From positions 1 through 57,763 of the forward strand of contig NVUL01000047.1 of assembly GCA_002401885.1 (NCBI GenBank): a DNA stretch of 57,763 nt, given 5' to 3'. Below the pieces are notes generated by a model, which worked only from the letters and a program-made list of their open reading frames with translations, did not search any database and was not told the origin of the DNA. The position numbers and the translations under genes are program-made. Of this stretch, positions 45,693 through 54,320 are shown one piece after another (within the stretch, counting starts at the first letter, position 1; each line of letters opens with the position of its first letter). This DNA is from SAR86 cluster bacterium. Lineage in GTDB: Bacteria; Pseudomonadota; Gammaproteobacteria; Pseudomonadales; Pseudohongiellaceae.

Positions 45693-46273
45693 TCTAATAG
45701 CTGCGTTAGTGCCTGGCCTCGATGGCTAATGGCGTTCTTTGTTGCGGCATCCAGCTTAGCAGATGCGCAGCCGTGGCTCGGTACATAGAATAGAGGATCA
45801 TAGCCGAATCCGTTCTCGCCTTCCTCACTAAACAGTATGCGACCTTCCCAAGTACCCTGACAAATCAGCGGCATTGGATCCTTGGCATGTCGCATATAAG
45901 CAATAACGCACTGAAATCTTGCGCTACGCTCCATTTCGCTAATACCTTCCAATTCGCACAGTAATTTGGCGTTGTTTTCCTTGTCAGCAACCTCTCCATG
46001 GGATCCAGCATAGCGCGCCGAATAGATTCCTGGTTCGCCCTTGAGCGCATCCACCTCTATTCCACTATCATCAGCTATCGCAGGCAGGCCAGTCGCGAGG
46101 CAGGCATGGCGTGCCTTGATCAATGCATTCTCAACGAAGCTAAGACCAGTCTCGTCGGCATCGCTCACCGAGAATTCCGATTGTGGCAATAATTGAATAT
46201 CTTTCTGTTCGAGAATCGCCTGTAGTTCAACAAGTTTTCCCATATTGCTGCTAGCCAATACCACTTTACGCAT
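45671..46273 (-). CDS. rdgB: XTP/dITP diphosphatase
   Basis: 200 residues. House-cleaning nucleotide diphosphatase that removes dITP and XTP. Motifs: KVVLASSNMGKLVEL at the start, ADDSGIEVDAL (about 67-77), ARYAG, GYDPLFYVP and AISHRGQAL near the end. Lies between metW and hemW in the conserved order metX-metW-rdgB-hemW. Confidence 0.97.
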   Translation of the reverse strand: MRKVVLASSNMGKLVELQAILEQKDIQLLPQSEFSVSDADETGLSFVENALIKARHACLATGLPAIADDSGIEVDALKGEPGIYSARYAGSHGEVADKENNAKLLCELEGISEMERSARFQCVIAYMRHAKDPMPLICQGTWEGRILFSEEGENGFGYDPLFYVPSHGCASAKLDAATKNAISHRGQALTQLLECWNSHH

Positions 46274-46288
46274 TCTTATCGAAAACCC

Positions 46289-46888
46289 TTAGTCCGTGTT
46301 TTTACTGATGTGGTAGATAGCAATCTCACCTAATAGGTTCGGCCAGGCTTTCATGTACCAACTACCCTGATGTTCGAGATCGACTACCGTTCTAGCTAAC
46401 ACCTTAATGTTTCTCTCTTTACATAGCGCATCGAAATCCTTCACCGTACAGAAATGAATATTCGGTGTGTTATACCAGGAGTGGGGTATAAATTTAGATA
46501 CAGGCATGCGTCCTCGGCTTGCGAGATACAAACGACTCTTCCAGTTACCGAAATTCGGGAATGTCACGATGCCGTTCTTGCCGATGCGTAGCATCTCATC
46601 GATTAAGTGATCTGGCTTGCTGAGAGCCTGCAGCGTCTGCGCCAATAGAACGGTATCGAAACTCTCTGACTGAAAATTAGACAACCCTTCATCTAAGTTC
46701 TGCTCGATGACATTCGTGCCTCTATCAAGACAGTGCTGAATATTCGTTGCATCGATCTCTAATCCAACGCCGTACACTTTCTTAGTCGTCTGCAGGTAGT
46801 GCAGTAGGCTGCCGTCGCCACATCCAAGATCGAGCACTTTGCTGTTCGGCTGTATCCACTGTTGAATAATTTCAAGATCAGGACGCAT
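46289..46888 (-). CDS. metW: Methionine biosynthesis protein MetW
   Basis: 199 residues. SAM-dependent methyltransferase-like fold: [15 protein letters not shown] (about 19-33) and [22 protein letters not shown]. MetW pairs with MetX in proteobacteria that acylate homoserine by the MetX route and appears to be needed for full activity. It overlaps the end of metX by 11 bp, so translation is coupled. Confidence 0.93.
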   Translation of the reverse strand: MRPDLEIIQQWIQPNSKVLDLGCGDGSLLHYLQTTKKVYGVGLEIDATNIQHCLDRGTNVIEQNLDEGLSNFQSESFDTVLLAQTLQALSKPDHLIDEMLRIGKNGIVTFPNFGNWKSRLYLASRGRMPVSKFIPHSWYNTPNIHFCTVKDFDALCKERNIKVLARTVVDLEHQGSWYMKAWPNLLGEIAIYHISKNTD

Positions 46889-48080
46889 CGCTTTCGTTCT
46901 CCTGATGTACTCGCTGCAGATAGCCCGACAGAGCTTCTATATAACGTGGGATAGGGAGCAAGAATGCATCGTGCCCCTGGTCGGCCTCGATCTCGAGATA
47001 GCTAACTTCTCTTCCCGCCTTAAGAAGATCGGCTACAATCTCTCGCGAACGTTCCGGCGGGAATCGCCAATCCGTGCTGAACGACATGAGGAGAAATTTG
47101 CAGTCGCTATTGGCGAATGCCTTCGACAGGCCGCCTTGGAAATCCACGGTGGGGTCGAAATAGTCCAACGCCTTCGTCATCAACAAATAGGTATTCGCAT
47201 CGAAGTTCTCGGAGAATCTTTCTCCTTGATAATGCAGATAGCTCTCAACTTGAAAATCTACGTTGAATCCGAAGCTTAGTTTTCCAGACCATAAGTCTCT
47301 GCCGAAATTCTCCGCCGTATCTTGTTCGAAGTTTGAAACCGACTTACCAAACTTCGCGCGCATGGCGCTGTCCGACAAATAGGTGATGTGCCCGACCATA
47401 CGCGCAAGCATTAGGCCCTGCTTCGGATAGGTGCCCTTCTCTAAGTAGCGTCCCTCATGAAAATCTCGGTCGCTAGTGATCGAATGTCTAGCAACTTCGT
47501 TGAAGGCAATATTCTGTGCCGATAGTTTCGGCGCCGCAGCTATGCAGACCGCATGGCGAATTCGGTCGGGATAACTAATCGCCCAGCGCAACACCTGCAT
47601 GCCTCCTAGGCTGCCGCCTACCACAGCCGCCCATTCGGGAATCTCCATTCGATCCATCAGTCGGTGTTGGCTCTTCACCCAGTCTCGTACTGTGATGATA
47701 GGAAAATCGGGGCCGTAGTACTTGTTGGTCTCTGGGTTGATCGAGGCGGGACCGGTACTTCCGGCACATCCACCAAGATTATTCAGACTAACGACATAGA
47801 AGAGGTTGGTATCTATTGCCTTTCCCGGCCCGATACAGCTGTCCCACCAGCCGGGCTTGCTATCACTCTCGCTGTGGTAGCCGGCTGCGTGATGGTCACC
47901 GCTGAGTGCGTGACAGATTAGAATGGCATTCGTCTTTTCGCTATTGAGCTTGCCGTAAGTCTCAACGACTAGCTCATATTCAGGCAATACCGTGCCGCTT
48001 CGAAGAGTTAGCGGCTCATCGAATTTGTAGACCTGTGGAGTAATGAGGCCAACTGAATCTGTAGGTATTGAGTCTGGCAT
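46878..48080 (-). CDS. metX: Homoserine O-acyltransferase (MetX)
   Basis: 400 residues, alpha/beta-hydrolase fold. Nucleophile S157 in GGSLGGMQ, an [17 protein letters not shown] box (about 100-116), and the late acid and histidine [13 protein letters not shown] ([11 protein letters not shown]). First step of methionine synthesis from homoserine; whether the acyl donor is acetyl- or succinyl-CoA cannot be read from the sequence alone, and relatives of both types exist. A small hairpin (ATTGAAG/CTTCAAT, 48092-48109) sits in its 5' leader. Confidence 0.95.
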   Translation of the reverse strand: MPDSIPTDSVGLITPQVYKFDEPLTLRSGTVLPEYELVVETYGKLNSEKTNAILICHALSGDHHAAGYHSESDSKPGWWDSCIGPGKAIDTNLFYVVSLNNLGGCAGSTGPASINPETNKYYGPDFPIITVRDWVKSQHRLMDRMEIPEWAAVVGGSLGGMQVLRWAISYPDRIRHAVCIAAAPKLSAQNIAFNEVARHSITSDRDFHEGRYLEKGTYPKQGLMLARMVGHITYLSDSAMRAKFGKSVSNFEQDTAENFGRDLWSGKLSFGFNVDFQVESYLHYQGERFSENFDANTYLLMTKALDYFDPTVDFQGGLSKAFANSDCKFLLMSFSTDWRFPPERSREIVADLLKAGREVSYLEIEADQGHDAFLLPIPRYIEALSGYLQRVHQENESDAS

Positions 48081-48154
48081 TGCAAATGCTTATTGAAGTT
48101 TTCTTCAATCCTTTTATCTAAACTACTTTTAACTGTCTCTCAACTTGCTCTGTA

Positions 48155-48451
48155 TTAGCAAGATGTATCCTTTGAAATTTTTAGTCCCGGTGGAATAGAT
48201 AGGGGTTTCTTTATGCACAGTCTTTTATGTCGACCCGTCTGTCCGCTAACTAGTGTAATGGCAGCCTGTTTGGTATGAAATAATTTCGCCAAATATCGAA
48301 CTAGATGTTTGTTTGCTTTCCCGCCGGTAGGCGCTGCGGAGATTCTGATCTTCAGATGTTCGCCGACCACTCCAACTATGCGATCTTCATTGGATTTGGG
48401 CTGAATGCTGCAGTCCAAGTATAAGGCTTCTTTCTCCCAACGATAGTACAT
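48155..48451 (-). CDS. yggU: DUF167 family protein YggU
   Basis: 98 residues with the DUF167 pattern: LYLDCSIQPKSNEDRIVG start, LKIRISAAPTGGKANKHLVRYLAKLF (about 33-58) and VSGQTGRHKRLCI. Structure known in the family, function not. It follows yggT and precedes metX on the same strand. Confidence 0.92.
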   Translation of the reverse strand: MYYRWEKEALYLDCSIQPKSNEDRIVGVVGEHLKIRISAAPTGGKANKHLVRYLAKLFHTKQAAITLVSGQTGRHKRLCIKKPLSIPPGLKISKDTSC

Positions 48452-48490
48452 AACAAGAGCTTCGACTCAGTTAAAGTCTAGGTGGATTGT

Positions 48491-49081
48491 CTAAATACCG
48501 ATTATGACCATCGCATGTTGTTGATTGATGCCGAATGTGCTGAGGATAAAATTTTGAATTATCTGAATGGCTATGAAAATAAAGATAGGTGAAAAATCCA
48601 TGCCGCCCATTGAAGGAATTATTTTCCGCACTGGCGCCATAACAGGCTCGGTCAACTGCCAAACTAATAGCAATAGTGGATGAGGATTCGTGCTGCCTGA
48701 GAACATCATAACAAACGACATTATGATTGACGCCAATATTGCGTAGTAATAGATGCTCACTATAAATAATACGACACCTACGAATGCCCAGGTAATGATA
48801 TATCCGGCGCCAGGAATGGTGCCACCATAGAGAATAATCAGCACACAGATAGCGGCAGCCTCTACGATGAAGGCTAATACGAGAGAAGAAATATCTATGC
48901 CCTTGTAGCCAGGAATAAACGTCCGAAGAATTCGCACCATCGGGTCAGTAATCTTTATTACTGCCTGTGAAACGGGATTATAGAAATCGGCCTTAGCGAC
49001 TTGCAGCAAGAATCGAAGCAACACGGCTAACAGATATATTCCAGTAAGTGTACTAAAAATTAATGCTGCAGAGCTTCCCAT
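48491..49081 (-). CDS. yggT: YggT-family membrane protein
   Basis: 196 residues, with two copies of the YGGT motif: FYNPVSQAVIKITDPMVRILRTFIPG (about 33-58) and HPLLLLVWQLTEPVMAPVRKIIPSMGGMDFSPI (about 138-170), separated by hydrophobic helices. Function uncertain; the family is linked to osmotic shock and envelope assembly. The start is placed at the ATG 49081, which gives the normal family N terminus; the frame also opens at a TTG 5 codons earlier. Follows proC. Confidence 0.92.
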   Translation of the reverse strand: MGSSAALIFSTLTGIYLLAVLLRFLLQVAKADFYNPVSQAVIKITDPMVRILRTFIPGYKGIDISSLVLAFIVEAAAICVLIILYGGTIPGAGYIITWAFVGVVLFIVSIYYYAILASIIMSFVMMFSGSTNPHPLLLLVWQLTEPVMAPVRKIIPSMGGMDFSPIFIFIAIQIIQNFILSTFGINQQHAMVIIGI

Positions 49082-49163
49082 AATATCTAGTTCCAAATAT
49101 TGTATGTTATCTACTATTAGTAAAAGAACAATTATTCTATATAAAGCCAGTAACTAACTGAGA

Positions 49164-49988
49164 CTACGTGCTATCGGTTTCTGCGGCCAGTTCTATAGAG
49201 CGAGTTCTCGCACCCTTTAGGGCTTTGGCAACCAAGCCTCGAAGATCGCCATCCTCAAATTGTAAGATTGCTTGTTCAGTTGTTCCGCCGGGTGAGGTGA
49301 CGTTGCGCCGCAACGTGGCAATGTCATCCTTGCTGTGCTGAGCGAGCGCAGCCGCGCCAGCAGCCGTATGATAGGTGAGTGCTCGTGCTAAATCCTCGCT
49401 CAGCCCCATCTCCTTCGCTGTTGCCTGCATCGCTTCCATAAACAGGAAAAAGTAGGCGGGCCCGCTACCAGAAACTGCCGTAACAATGTCGATGTCTGAG
49501 TCGGCATCAACCCAAGTGGCGAAGCCAACGGTACTAATAACCTCCTGGGCGAGTTGCTTTTGCTCTTCGGTAACCGCTCCGTTGGCATATAGTCCGCTTG
49601 CACCCATGCCGACGAGGGCAGGCGTATTTGGCATACAGCGAACGATAGCGGCGGATTCGCCAAACCAACTCTCTAAATGTGCAGTGGTAATGCCTGCGGC
49701 TATCGATACCAGTAGCACCTCGCGACCGGCTAAGTCTGCCGCCAATGCCTTGCAGGCATCTCTCATCGCCTGTGGCTTAACGGCTAGCACGATCACATTG
49801 GCGTTGCTTGCTATGTCGCTATTGCAGCCTGTCTGTATCGAGCAGTCCTGGGCAAGTAACAGCAGCTTACTATCGTCCAGATCACTGGCCCAGATATTCT
49901 CAGGCTTAGTGCCATTGGCGATAAGACCGCGAATGAGGCCATTGGCCATATTTCCTGCGCCAATAAAACCAATCGTAATACTTTTCAA
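49164..49988 (-). CDS. proC: Pyrroline-5-carboxylate reductase
   Basis: 274 residues. Last step of proline synthesis. N-terminal Rossmann motif GFIGAGNMANGLIRGL (about 8-23), VLAVKPQAM, MPNTPALVGMG and the C-terminal LRRNVTSPGGTTEQAI signature. TTG start with GGGAGAAA upstream. Located between yggT and the hairpin array. Confidence 0.96.
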   Translation of the reverse strand: MKSITIGFIGAGNMANGLIRGLIANGTKPENIWASDLDDSKLLLLAQDCSIQTGCNSDIASNANVIVLAVKPQAMRDACKALAADLAGREVLLVSIAAGITTAHLESWFGESAAIVRCMPNTPALVGMGASGLYANGAVTEEQKQLAQEVISTVGFATWVDADSDIDIVTAVSGSGPAYFFLFMEAMQATAKEMGLSEDLARALTYHTAAGAAALAQHSKDDIATLRRNVTSPGGTTEQAILQFEDGDLRGLVAKALKGARTRSIELAAETDST

Positions 49989-50177
49989 AATTTCTCCCTG
50001 GCCTGGTCCGAATGCTATTGCTGCTTAGGAAGTGGCCGTAGAACAGCCTCGTATTCTAACGTATTTAGTCGACCCTGAAAAATGCATCTCGATATTGATT
50101 TAAATCACTTAGCTTCATCTGTCACTGAAGTTTTGACCAGAAAACTGCCGCTTCAAGCATTTTTCTGGTCGACTGCA

Positions 50178-50195
50178 TTGCACAGGGATGTGCAA
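50178..50195 (+). promoter_or_regulatory. CsrA/RsmA consensus hairpin
   Basis: TTGCACAGGGATGTGCAA: a 7-bp stem with GGA in a GGGA loop. The core ACAGGGATGT (50182-50191) matches the published CsrA SELEX consensus RUACARGGAUGU from its ACA onward, and in the same stem geometry. The site works only on a plus-strand RNA, opposite to proC and yggS. Confidence 0.45.
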
Positions 50196-50273
50196 CCATT
50201 GCCCGCTAAGGGCAATGCGAGTGTGCCAAAAGCAAGTGAAATGACACTTTTACGCCAGCTTTTGGCGCACGAC

Positions 50274-50307
50274 ATACCGAAAAAGTCATGGATGACTTTT
50301 TCGGTAT
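50274..50307 (+). repeat. Perfect 16-bp palindrome with CATGGATG apex
   Basis: ATACCGAAAAAGTCAT and its exact complement flank a central GG; the apex CATGGATG (50287-50294) exposes GGA on the plus strand. The AT-rich arms continue as T5 CGGTAT. It could act as a terminator-like or protein-binding hairpin. Confidence 0.6.
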
Positions 50308-50371
50308 AGATTATTTAAAGCAGGCTAGATAACTAGTTTACTTGGCTCGAAACTCGCCGCTGGACGCTGAA

Positions 50372-51055
50372 CTAGTTGCGAGGACCGAATATCGTAGTAC
50401 CGATTCGAATGAGCGTGGAGCCTTCAGCAACGGCGGCCTCAAAATCATTGCTCATACCCGTCGATAGCGTGTCGAATTGTGCATAACGTGGCTTGAGTCG
50501 AGAGTACTCTTGGGCCAATACTCGAAACGTTCGGCGCTGCGATTCTAGATCTGGGAGAGCTGCGGGAATCGCCATCAGGCCGCGTAACTGTAGGTTCGGC
50601 AGAGCCTCCACACTGTCGCAGAGAGCCTCGGCTTCGCCCAATTCTACGCCGGATTTGTTCGCCTCAGTGGAGAGTTTTATCTGTACGCAGATATTTAGCT
50701 TCGGGCCAGAGGGTTCTCGTTGATCGCTGAGACGCTGTGCGATCTTTAAGCGATCGATGCTGTGTACCCATTGGAAATTCTCAGCGATAGCTTTGGTTTT
50801 ATTCGACTGGATAGGCCCTATGAAGTGCCAGTTCACGTGCATTGAAGACAAATGCTGGATTTTATTCAGCGCTTCTTGCAGATAATTTTCGCCGAAGTCC
50901 TGAATGCCGGCCTCATTGGCCGCAATAATGCTCTCTACAGGGTGTCGCTTGCTGACGGCCAGCAATTTCACGCTTCCAGCGCTGCGCCCATATTGGCGTT
51001 CAAACCGCAGTATTCGGTCGCTTAGCCGCTCAATATTATCTGTTATGGTGGTCAC
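50372..51055 (-). CDS. yggS: Pyridoxal phosphate homeostasis protein YggS (PLPBP)
   Basis: 227 residues. Binds PLP through K36 in LLAVSKRHPV; further motifs are FGENYLQEAL, HFIGPIQSNKTK and LRGLMAIP, with SMGMS-like TGMSNDFEAAVAEGSTLIRIGTTIFG at the end. Controls free PLP and affects amino-acid metabolism. In the usual order it directly precedes proC; here 383 bp with the hairpin array lie between them. Divergent from pilT. Confidence 0.95.
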   Translation of the reverse strand: MTTITDNIERLSDRILRFERQYGRSAGSVKLLAVSKRHPVESIIAANEAGIQDFGENYLQEALNKIQHLSSMHVNWHFIGPIQSNKTKAIAENFQWVHSIDRLKIAQRLSDQREPSGPKLNICVQIKLSTEANKSGVELGEAEALCDSVEALPNLQLRGLMAIPAALPDLESQRRTFRVLAQEYSRLKPRYAQFDTLSTGMSNDFEAAVAEGSTLIRIGTTIFGPRN

Positions 51056-51252
51056 GTTTTGATTTGAATTATGCGCTAGCTGGGTATGGGATATTCACTA
51101 CAGGACAGGTACTATAGGTGAGCTTGTGACTATTGGCTAGTGGTATCAGGGCTCTCAGTTGGTTATGCAAAGATTGACGCAAGAGGCTAGAACTGGAAGT
51201 TAGCACTAGAAGTCAAATATAGAAAAACTATAAAAAGCGGTAAGGAAGACTA

Positions 51253-52287
51253 ATGGATATTACAGAGCTACTCGGATTCAGTGTAAAACAAGGCGCGTCG
51301 GATTTACATATCACCGCTGGCATGCCACCGCTCATTCGTGTTGATGGCGATATCCGTCGAATCAACGTGCCGGAAATGGATCACAAAGAGGTTCACTCGC
51401 TCATTTATGAAATCATGAATGACAAACAGCGAAAAGATTACGAAGAATTTCTGGAAACCGACTTTTCGTTTGAAGTTCCAAACCTTGCCCGCTTTCGTGT
51501 AAATGCCTTTATGCAGAACCGGGGTTCCGCCGCGGTATTTCGTACTATCCCCTCTAAGGTTTTAACCATGGAACAGCTAGGCATGGGCGAAATCTTCAGA
51601 AAGATATCCGATGTGCCTCGAGGGTTAGTGGTAGTAACGGGGCCAACAGGTTCAGGCAAAAGTACAACGCTTGCAGCAATGGTTGATTATATCAATGAGA
51701 CTAAATACGAGCATATCCTCACCATTGAGGATCCGATCGAATTTGTTCATCAGAGCAAGAAATGCTTGGTGAACCAACGCGAAGTGCATAGAGATACACA
51801 CGGATTTAACGAAGCACTACGCTCGGCGCTTCGTGAAGACCCCGACATCATTCTCGTTGGTGAGCTACGAGATTTGGAAACGATTCGACTGGCATTGACT
51901 GCTGCTGAAACGGGCCACTTAGTTTTTGGCACCCTGCATACGACCTCTGCAGCGAAAACGATCGACAGGGTTATCGACGTATTCCCGGCAGCAGAAAAGG
52001 ACATGGTTAGATCAATGTTGTCCGAATCTCTGCAGTCCGTTATTTCGCAAACTTTGTTAAAGAAACCGGGCGGCGGTCGAGTTGCTGCACATGAAATTAT
52101 GATGGGCACATCGGCAATCCGTAACCTGATTCGCGAAGACAAGGTTGCGCAGATGTACTCAGCAATACAAACAGGTGCAAGTGTAGGAATGCAGACTCTA
52201 GATCAATGCCTGAAAGATCTGTTGGCGAAAGGCATGGTGAGTAGAGAAGAAGCGAAAATGAAGGCGAAGATGCCTGATTCCTTCTAG
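51253..52287 (+). CDS. pilT: Type IV pilus retraction ATPase PilT
   Basis: 344 residues, hexameric AAA-type motor that retracts type IV pili in twitching motility. QGASDLHITAGMPP near the start, Walker A GPTGSGKST (near 132-140), the Asp box and HDTHGFNEALRSALREDPDII, the Walker B GEL, TLHTTSAAKTIDR and the C-terminal AIRNLIRE motif that marks PilT. Good ribosome binding site AAGGAAGACTA. Its end overlaps the convergent ruvX by 4 bp. Confidence 0.96.
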   Translation: MDITELLGFSVKQGASDLHITAGMPPLIRVDGDIRRINVPEMDHKEVHSLIYEIMNDKQRKDYEEFLETDFSFEVPNLARFRVNAFMQNRGSAAVFRTIPSKVLTMEQLGMGEIFRKISDVPRGLVVVTGPTGSGKSTTLAAMVDYINETKYEHILTIEDPIEFVHQSKKCLVNQREVHRDTHGFNEALRSALREDPDIILVGELRDLETIRLALTAAETGHLVFGTLHTTSAAKTIDRVIDVFPAAEKDMVRSMLSESLQSVISQTLLKKPGGGRVAAHEIMMGTSAIRNLIREDKVAQMYSAIQTGASVGMQTLDQCLKDLLAKGMVSREEAKMKAKMPDSF

Positions 52288-52757
52288 GATCTAGCGCTGC
52301 TTAAGTTTTTGCTGGCAGCCAATTCCGAAAACCAATTCTCTAGAATAATCTGAGCTGCTATATCATCTATAGCAGCTCTTTTTTTTGCGCCCCTGTTTTC
52401 TTCGAGTACCTGTTCCGCGGCTTCAACTGAAGATAGACGTTCGTCCATTCCATAGCTTGGTTTGTGGAAGCGACCGTTCAGGCGGTTTGCAAACTTGATG
52501 GCTCGAACCATAAGCTCGCTCTCGCTACCATCGAGGTTATAGGGAATGCCCACTACAAATAGGCTCGGTTTCCACTCGCCTATTAAAGCTTCTATTTGAG
52601 TCCAATCTGGAATGCCATCTCTCGCCTTCAGCACGCAAACGGCTTGAGCAGTGCCTGTAAGACTCTGGCCGAACGCCACGCCAATGCGTTGCGTGCCGTA
52701 GTCAAATCCGAGGGCGGAAATTGGTTCGTCACTATTGGGGAAGCTGTCGAGTATCAC
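52284..52757 (-). CDS. ruvX: RuvX / YqgF-type Holliday junction resolvase
   Basis: 157 residues with an RNase H-like fold. ALGFDYGTQRIGVAFGQ (about 17-33) carries the first catalytic aspartate; SLFVVGIPYNLDGSES and MDERLSSVEA follow. Members also act in 16S rRNA maturation and as nucleases; the bacterial role is not fully settled. The order yqgE-ruvX-pilT (convergent) is typical of pseudomonads and relatives. Located 12 bp downstream of yqgE. Confidence 0.95.
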   Translation of the reverse strand: MILDSFPNSDEPISALGFDYGTQRIGVAFGQSLTGTAQAVCVLKARDGIPDWTQIEALIGEWKPSLFVVGIPYNLDGSESELMVRAIKFANRLNGRFHKPSYGMDERLSSVEAAEQVLEENRGAKKRAAIDDIAAQIILENWFSELAASKNLSSARS

Positions 52758-52769
52758 GAATAAACCAGT

Positions 52770-53348
52770 TTAGGAGTGGCCAGCGTCTGGAGCAAGTTGC
52801 TGCAAATCAATGCCTAGGAGTGAAGCCGCAAGCTGCGTCTTGTTTTCATAGTCGCCAGAGAAGATCAGGGCGGGGTCAGCAGGCACGGTAAGCCAGGTAT
52901 TTGCGTTGATCTCGCGTTCCAGTTGGCCCGCATCCCAGCCCGCACAGCCAAGTGCGATAAGGAAATTCTCAGGCCCGTTGCCGCTCGCTATGTCTTCGAG
53001 AATAGACTTCGACGTGCAGATGCTGATCTCTTCGGTTACCGATATCGATGACTCCCAGTTCTTTCCGGCATCATGAATGATGAAGCCTTTGTCTCGTTCC
53101 ACAGGGCCGCCGGCTAGCACCGGTGCTTCTCGAAAGAGGCCTTCCTCAATGCCGCACTCGATTTCTAACTCGTCGAATATATCGGCAACAGAGGCCCCCA
53201 ATGGTTTGTTGATGACGATACCCAGCGCACCTTCATCGTTGTGCTTCCAAAGATAGGTGACGGTTTTGGAAAAATAGGAATCTCCCATCTGCGGCATCGC
53301 GATCAGGAACTGATTCTCTAAGTAACTTGGGCTATTGATGTCGGTCAT
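52770..53348 (-). CDS. yqgE: YqgE/AlgH family protein
   Basis: 192 residues, UPF0301 family. NQFLIAMPQMGDSYFSKTVTYLWKHN start, GALGIVINKPLGASVADIF, and the conserved FLIALGCAGWDAGQLEREINANTWLTVPAD toward the end. The function is unproven; it is often beside ruvX. On the same strand as ruvX and the TonB-like gene. Confidence 0.95.
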   Translation of the reverse strand: MTDINSPSYLENQFLIAMPQMGDSYFSKTVTYLWKHNDEGALGIVINKPLGASVADIFDELEIECGIEEGLFREAPVLAGGPVERDKGFIIHDAGKNWESSISVTEEISICTSKSILEDIASGNGPENFLIALGCAGWDAGQLEREINANTWLTVPADPALIFSGDYENKTQLAASLLGIDLQQLAPDAGHS

Positions 53349-53418
53349 TGCTTGGAATGGTAGCGAGTGATAGTTCTATGAATAGATAAATTCTAGGGCG
53401 TCATGGAATTATTCAACC

Positions 53419-54294
53419 CTAGAAGCTGGTTAGTGCGTTTCCTTCGTGGAAGCGCCACGTGCGAATGATTTCCAGTATATCAGCTTCGGCACGCATTGCC
53501 TCCGGGAAAGGATCGAAGGGCGCAGCCATGTTGACGATCTGCACCGCAGCCTGATCTAGGAGGCTATGCCCTGAGGACTGCAATATTTGAATTTCTGAGA
53601 CCGCGCCATTTGGAAATAGCGCGACCAGCATTCTGAGGCTTCCGTAAAGTTGTTGCTGCCTCGCGGCAAGTGGGTAATTGATATTGCCAACGGCTTCGAT
53701 TCTTCTGCGCCATCTGTCCAAATAGAGTGCGTCATGGCTCTTTTTCGTCGAAGCGGAAGAGATGGTATATCTTCTGGGTCGCTTCGCATAAGCTTGGCGT
53801 TGTAGATCGAGCTGTGCCTGCAGGCTCGCAATAGCGAGGCTTAGATCGTCCGGAGTAGATTCTTCGGAGAGAGGTTTCTCGTCTTCGGGTTCGAGCTCAT
53901 TAAGTTGCTGTTGCACCTGTTGCTCGTTCTGAATCGAAGAGATTATGGCCGCGTCTCGCATTTCTATGTCGTTTACGATTTCTGGTGCCTGCTCGACCGG
54001 AACAACTTCCTGAATCACTTCGTCATTGAAGTCGGATTTAAAGGGAGTGCTAGGTGCCGCGGCGCTCTCGAGTGTACCACTGCCGATTTGATTTTCCTGT
54101 GCCAGAAAATCAGCCTCGTCGGGAGCGAATTCGCTCCTGTACTGTGCCATGGTAATTTCAAGAGCGGGCTCGCTATTCAGTTCTTCAAGGTAGGTAAAAC
54201 CGACACCCAGAATTATGATTGCGTGAACACAAGCCGAGAGAAACACAGTAAAGCCGAAACGCTCTCTGGAAAGGTCCTCATCGCTTGTTGCCAT
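53419..54294 (-). CDS. TonB-like energy transducer
   Basis: 291 residues. One N-terminal transmembrane anchor (about 17-34), a long acidic periplasmic linker rich in E, Q and P (about 50-165) rather than the Pro-Lys repeat of typical TonB, and a C-terminal TonB domain (about 195-285): YLDRWRRRIEAVGNINYP, GSLRMLVALFPNGAVSEIQILQSSGHSLLDQAAVQIVNMAAP and the final RTWRFHEG. Passes energy from ExbB/ExbD to outer-membrane receptors. No exbB/D or receptor beside it, so its partner is unknown. Sits between gshB and yqgE, the position seen in pseudomonads. Confidence 0.9.
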   Translation of the reverse strand: MATSDEDLSRERFGFTVFLSACVHAIIILGVGFTYLEELNSEPALEITMAQYRSEFAPDEADFLAQENQIGSGTLESAAAPSTPFKSDFNDEVIQEVVPVEQAPEIVNDIEMRDAAIISSIQNEQQVQQQLNELEPEDEKPLSEESTPDDLSLAIASLQAQLDLQRQAYAKRPRRYTISSASTKKSHDALYLDRWRRRIEAVGNINYPLAARQQQLYGSLRMLVALFPNGAVSEIQILQSSGHSLLDQAAVQIVNMAAPFDPFPEAMRAEADILEIIRTWRFHEGNALTSF

Positions 54295-54320
54295 GTATCC
54301 GCCTTATTGGGGCATTGCTG

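Larger units (their letters stand above)
50029..50371 (+). repeat. Dense array of hairpins between proC and yggS
   Basis: A 343-bp gap with at least five perfect or near-perfect inverted repeats in 175 bp: GACCAGAAAA 50135-50144 / 50161-50170 (loop 16); TTGCACA 50178-50184 / 50189-50195 (loop GGGA); CATTGCCC 50197-50204 / GGGCAATG 50210-50217 (loop 5); GCCAAAAGC 50225-50233 / 50258-50266, with an inner AAGTG/CACTT stem at 50234-50249; and a 16-bp stem ATACCGAAAAAGTCAT 50274-50289 / 50292-50307 (loop GG). The region is too structured for chance. An open frame (50082-50309) crosses all of it and is probably not coding. Read on the plus strand, two loops carry the CsrA/RsmA GGA signature. No copy elsewhere in the window was seen. 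Confidence 0.7.

Noticed and set aside
50082-50309. 75-codon open frame across the hairpin array
   Set aside because: It translates inverted repeats, has no ribosome binding site and no recognisable domain.
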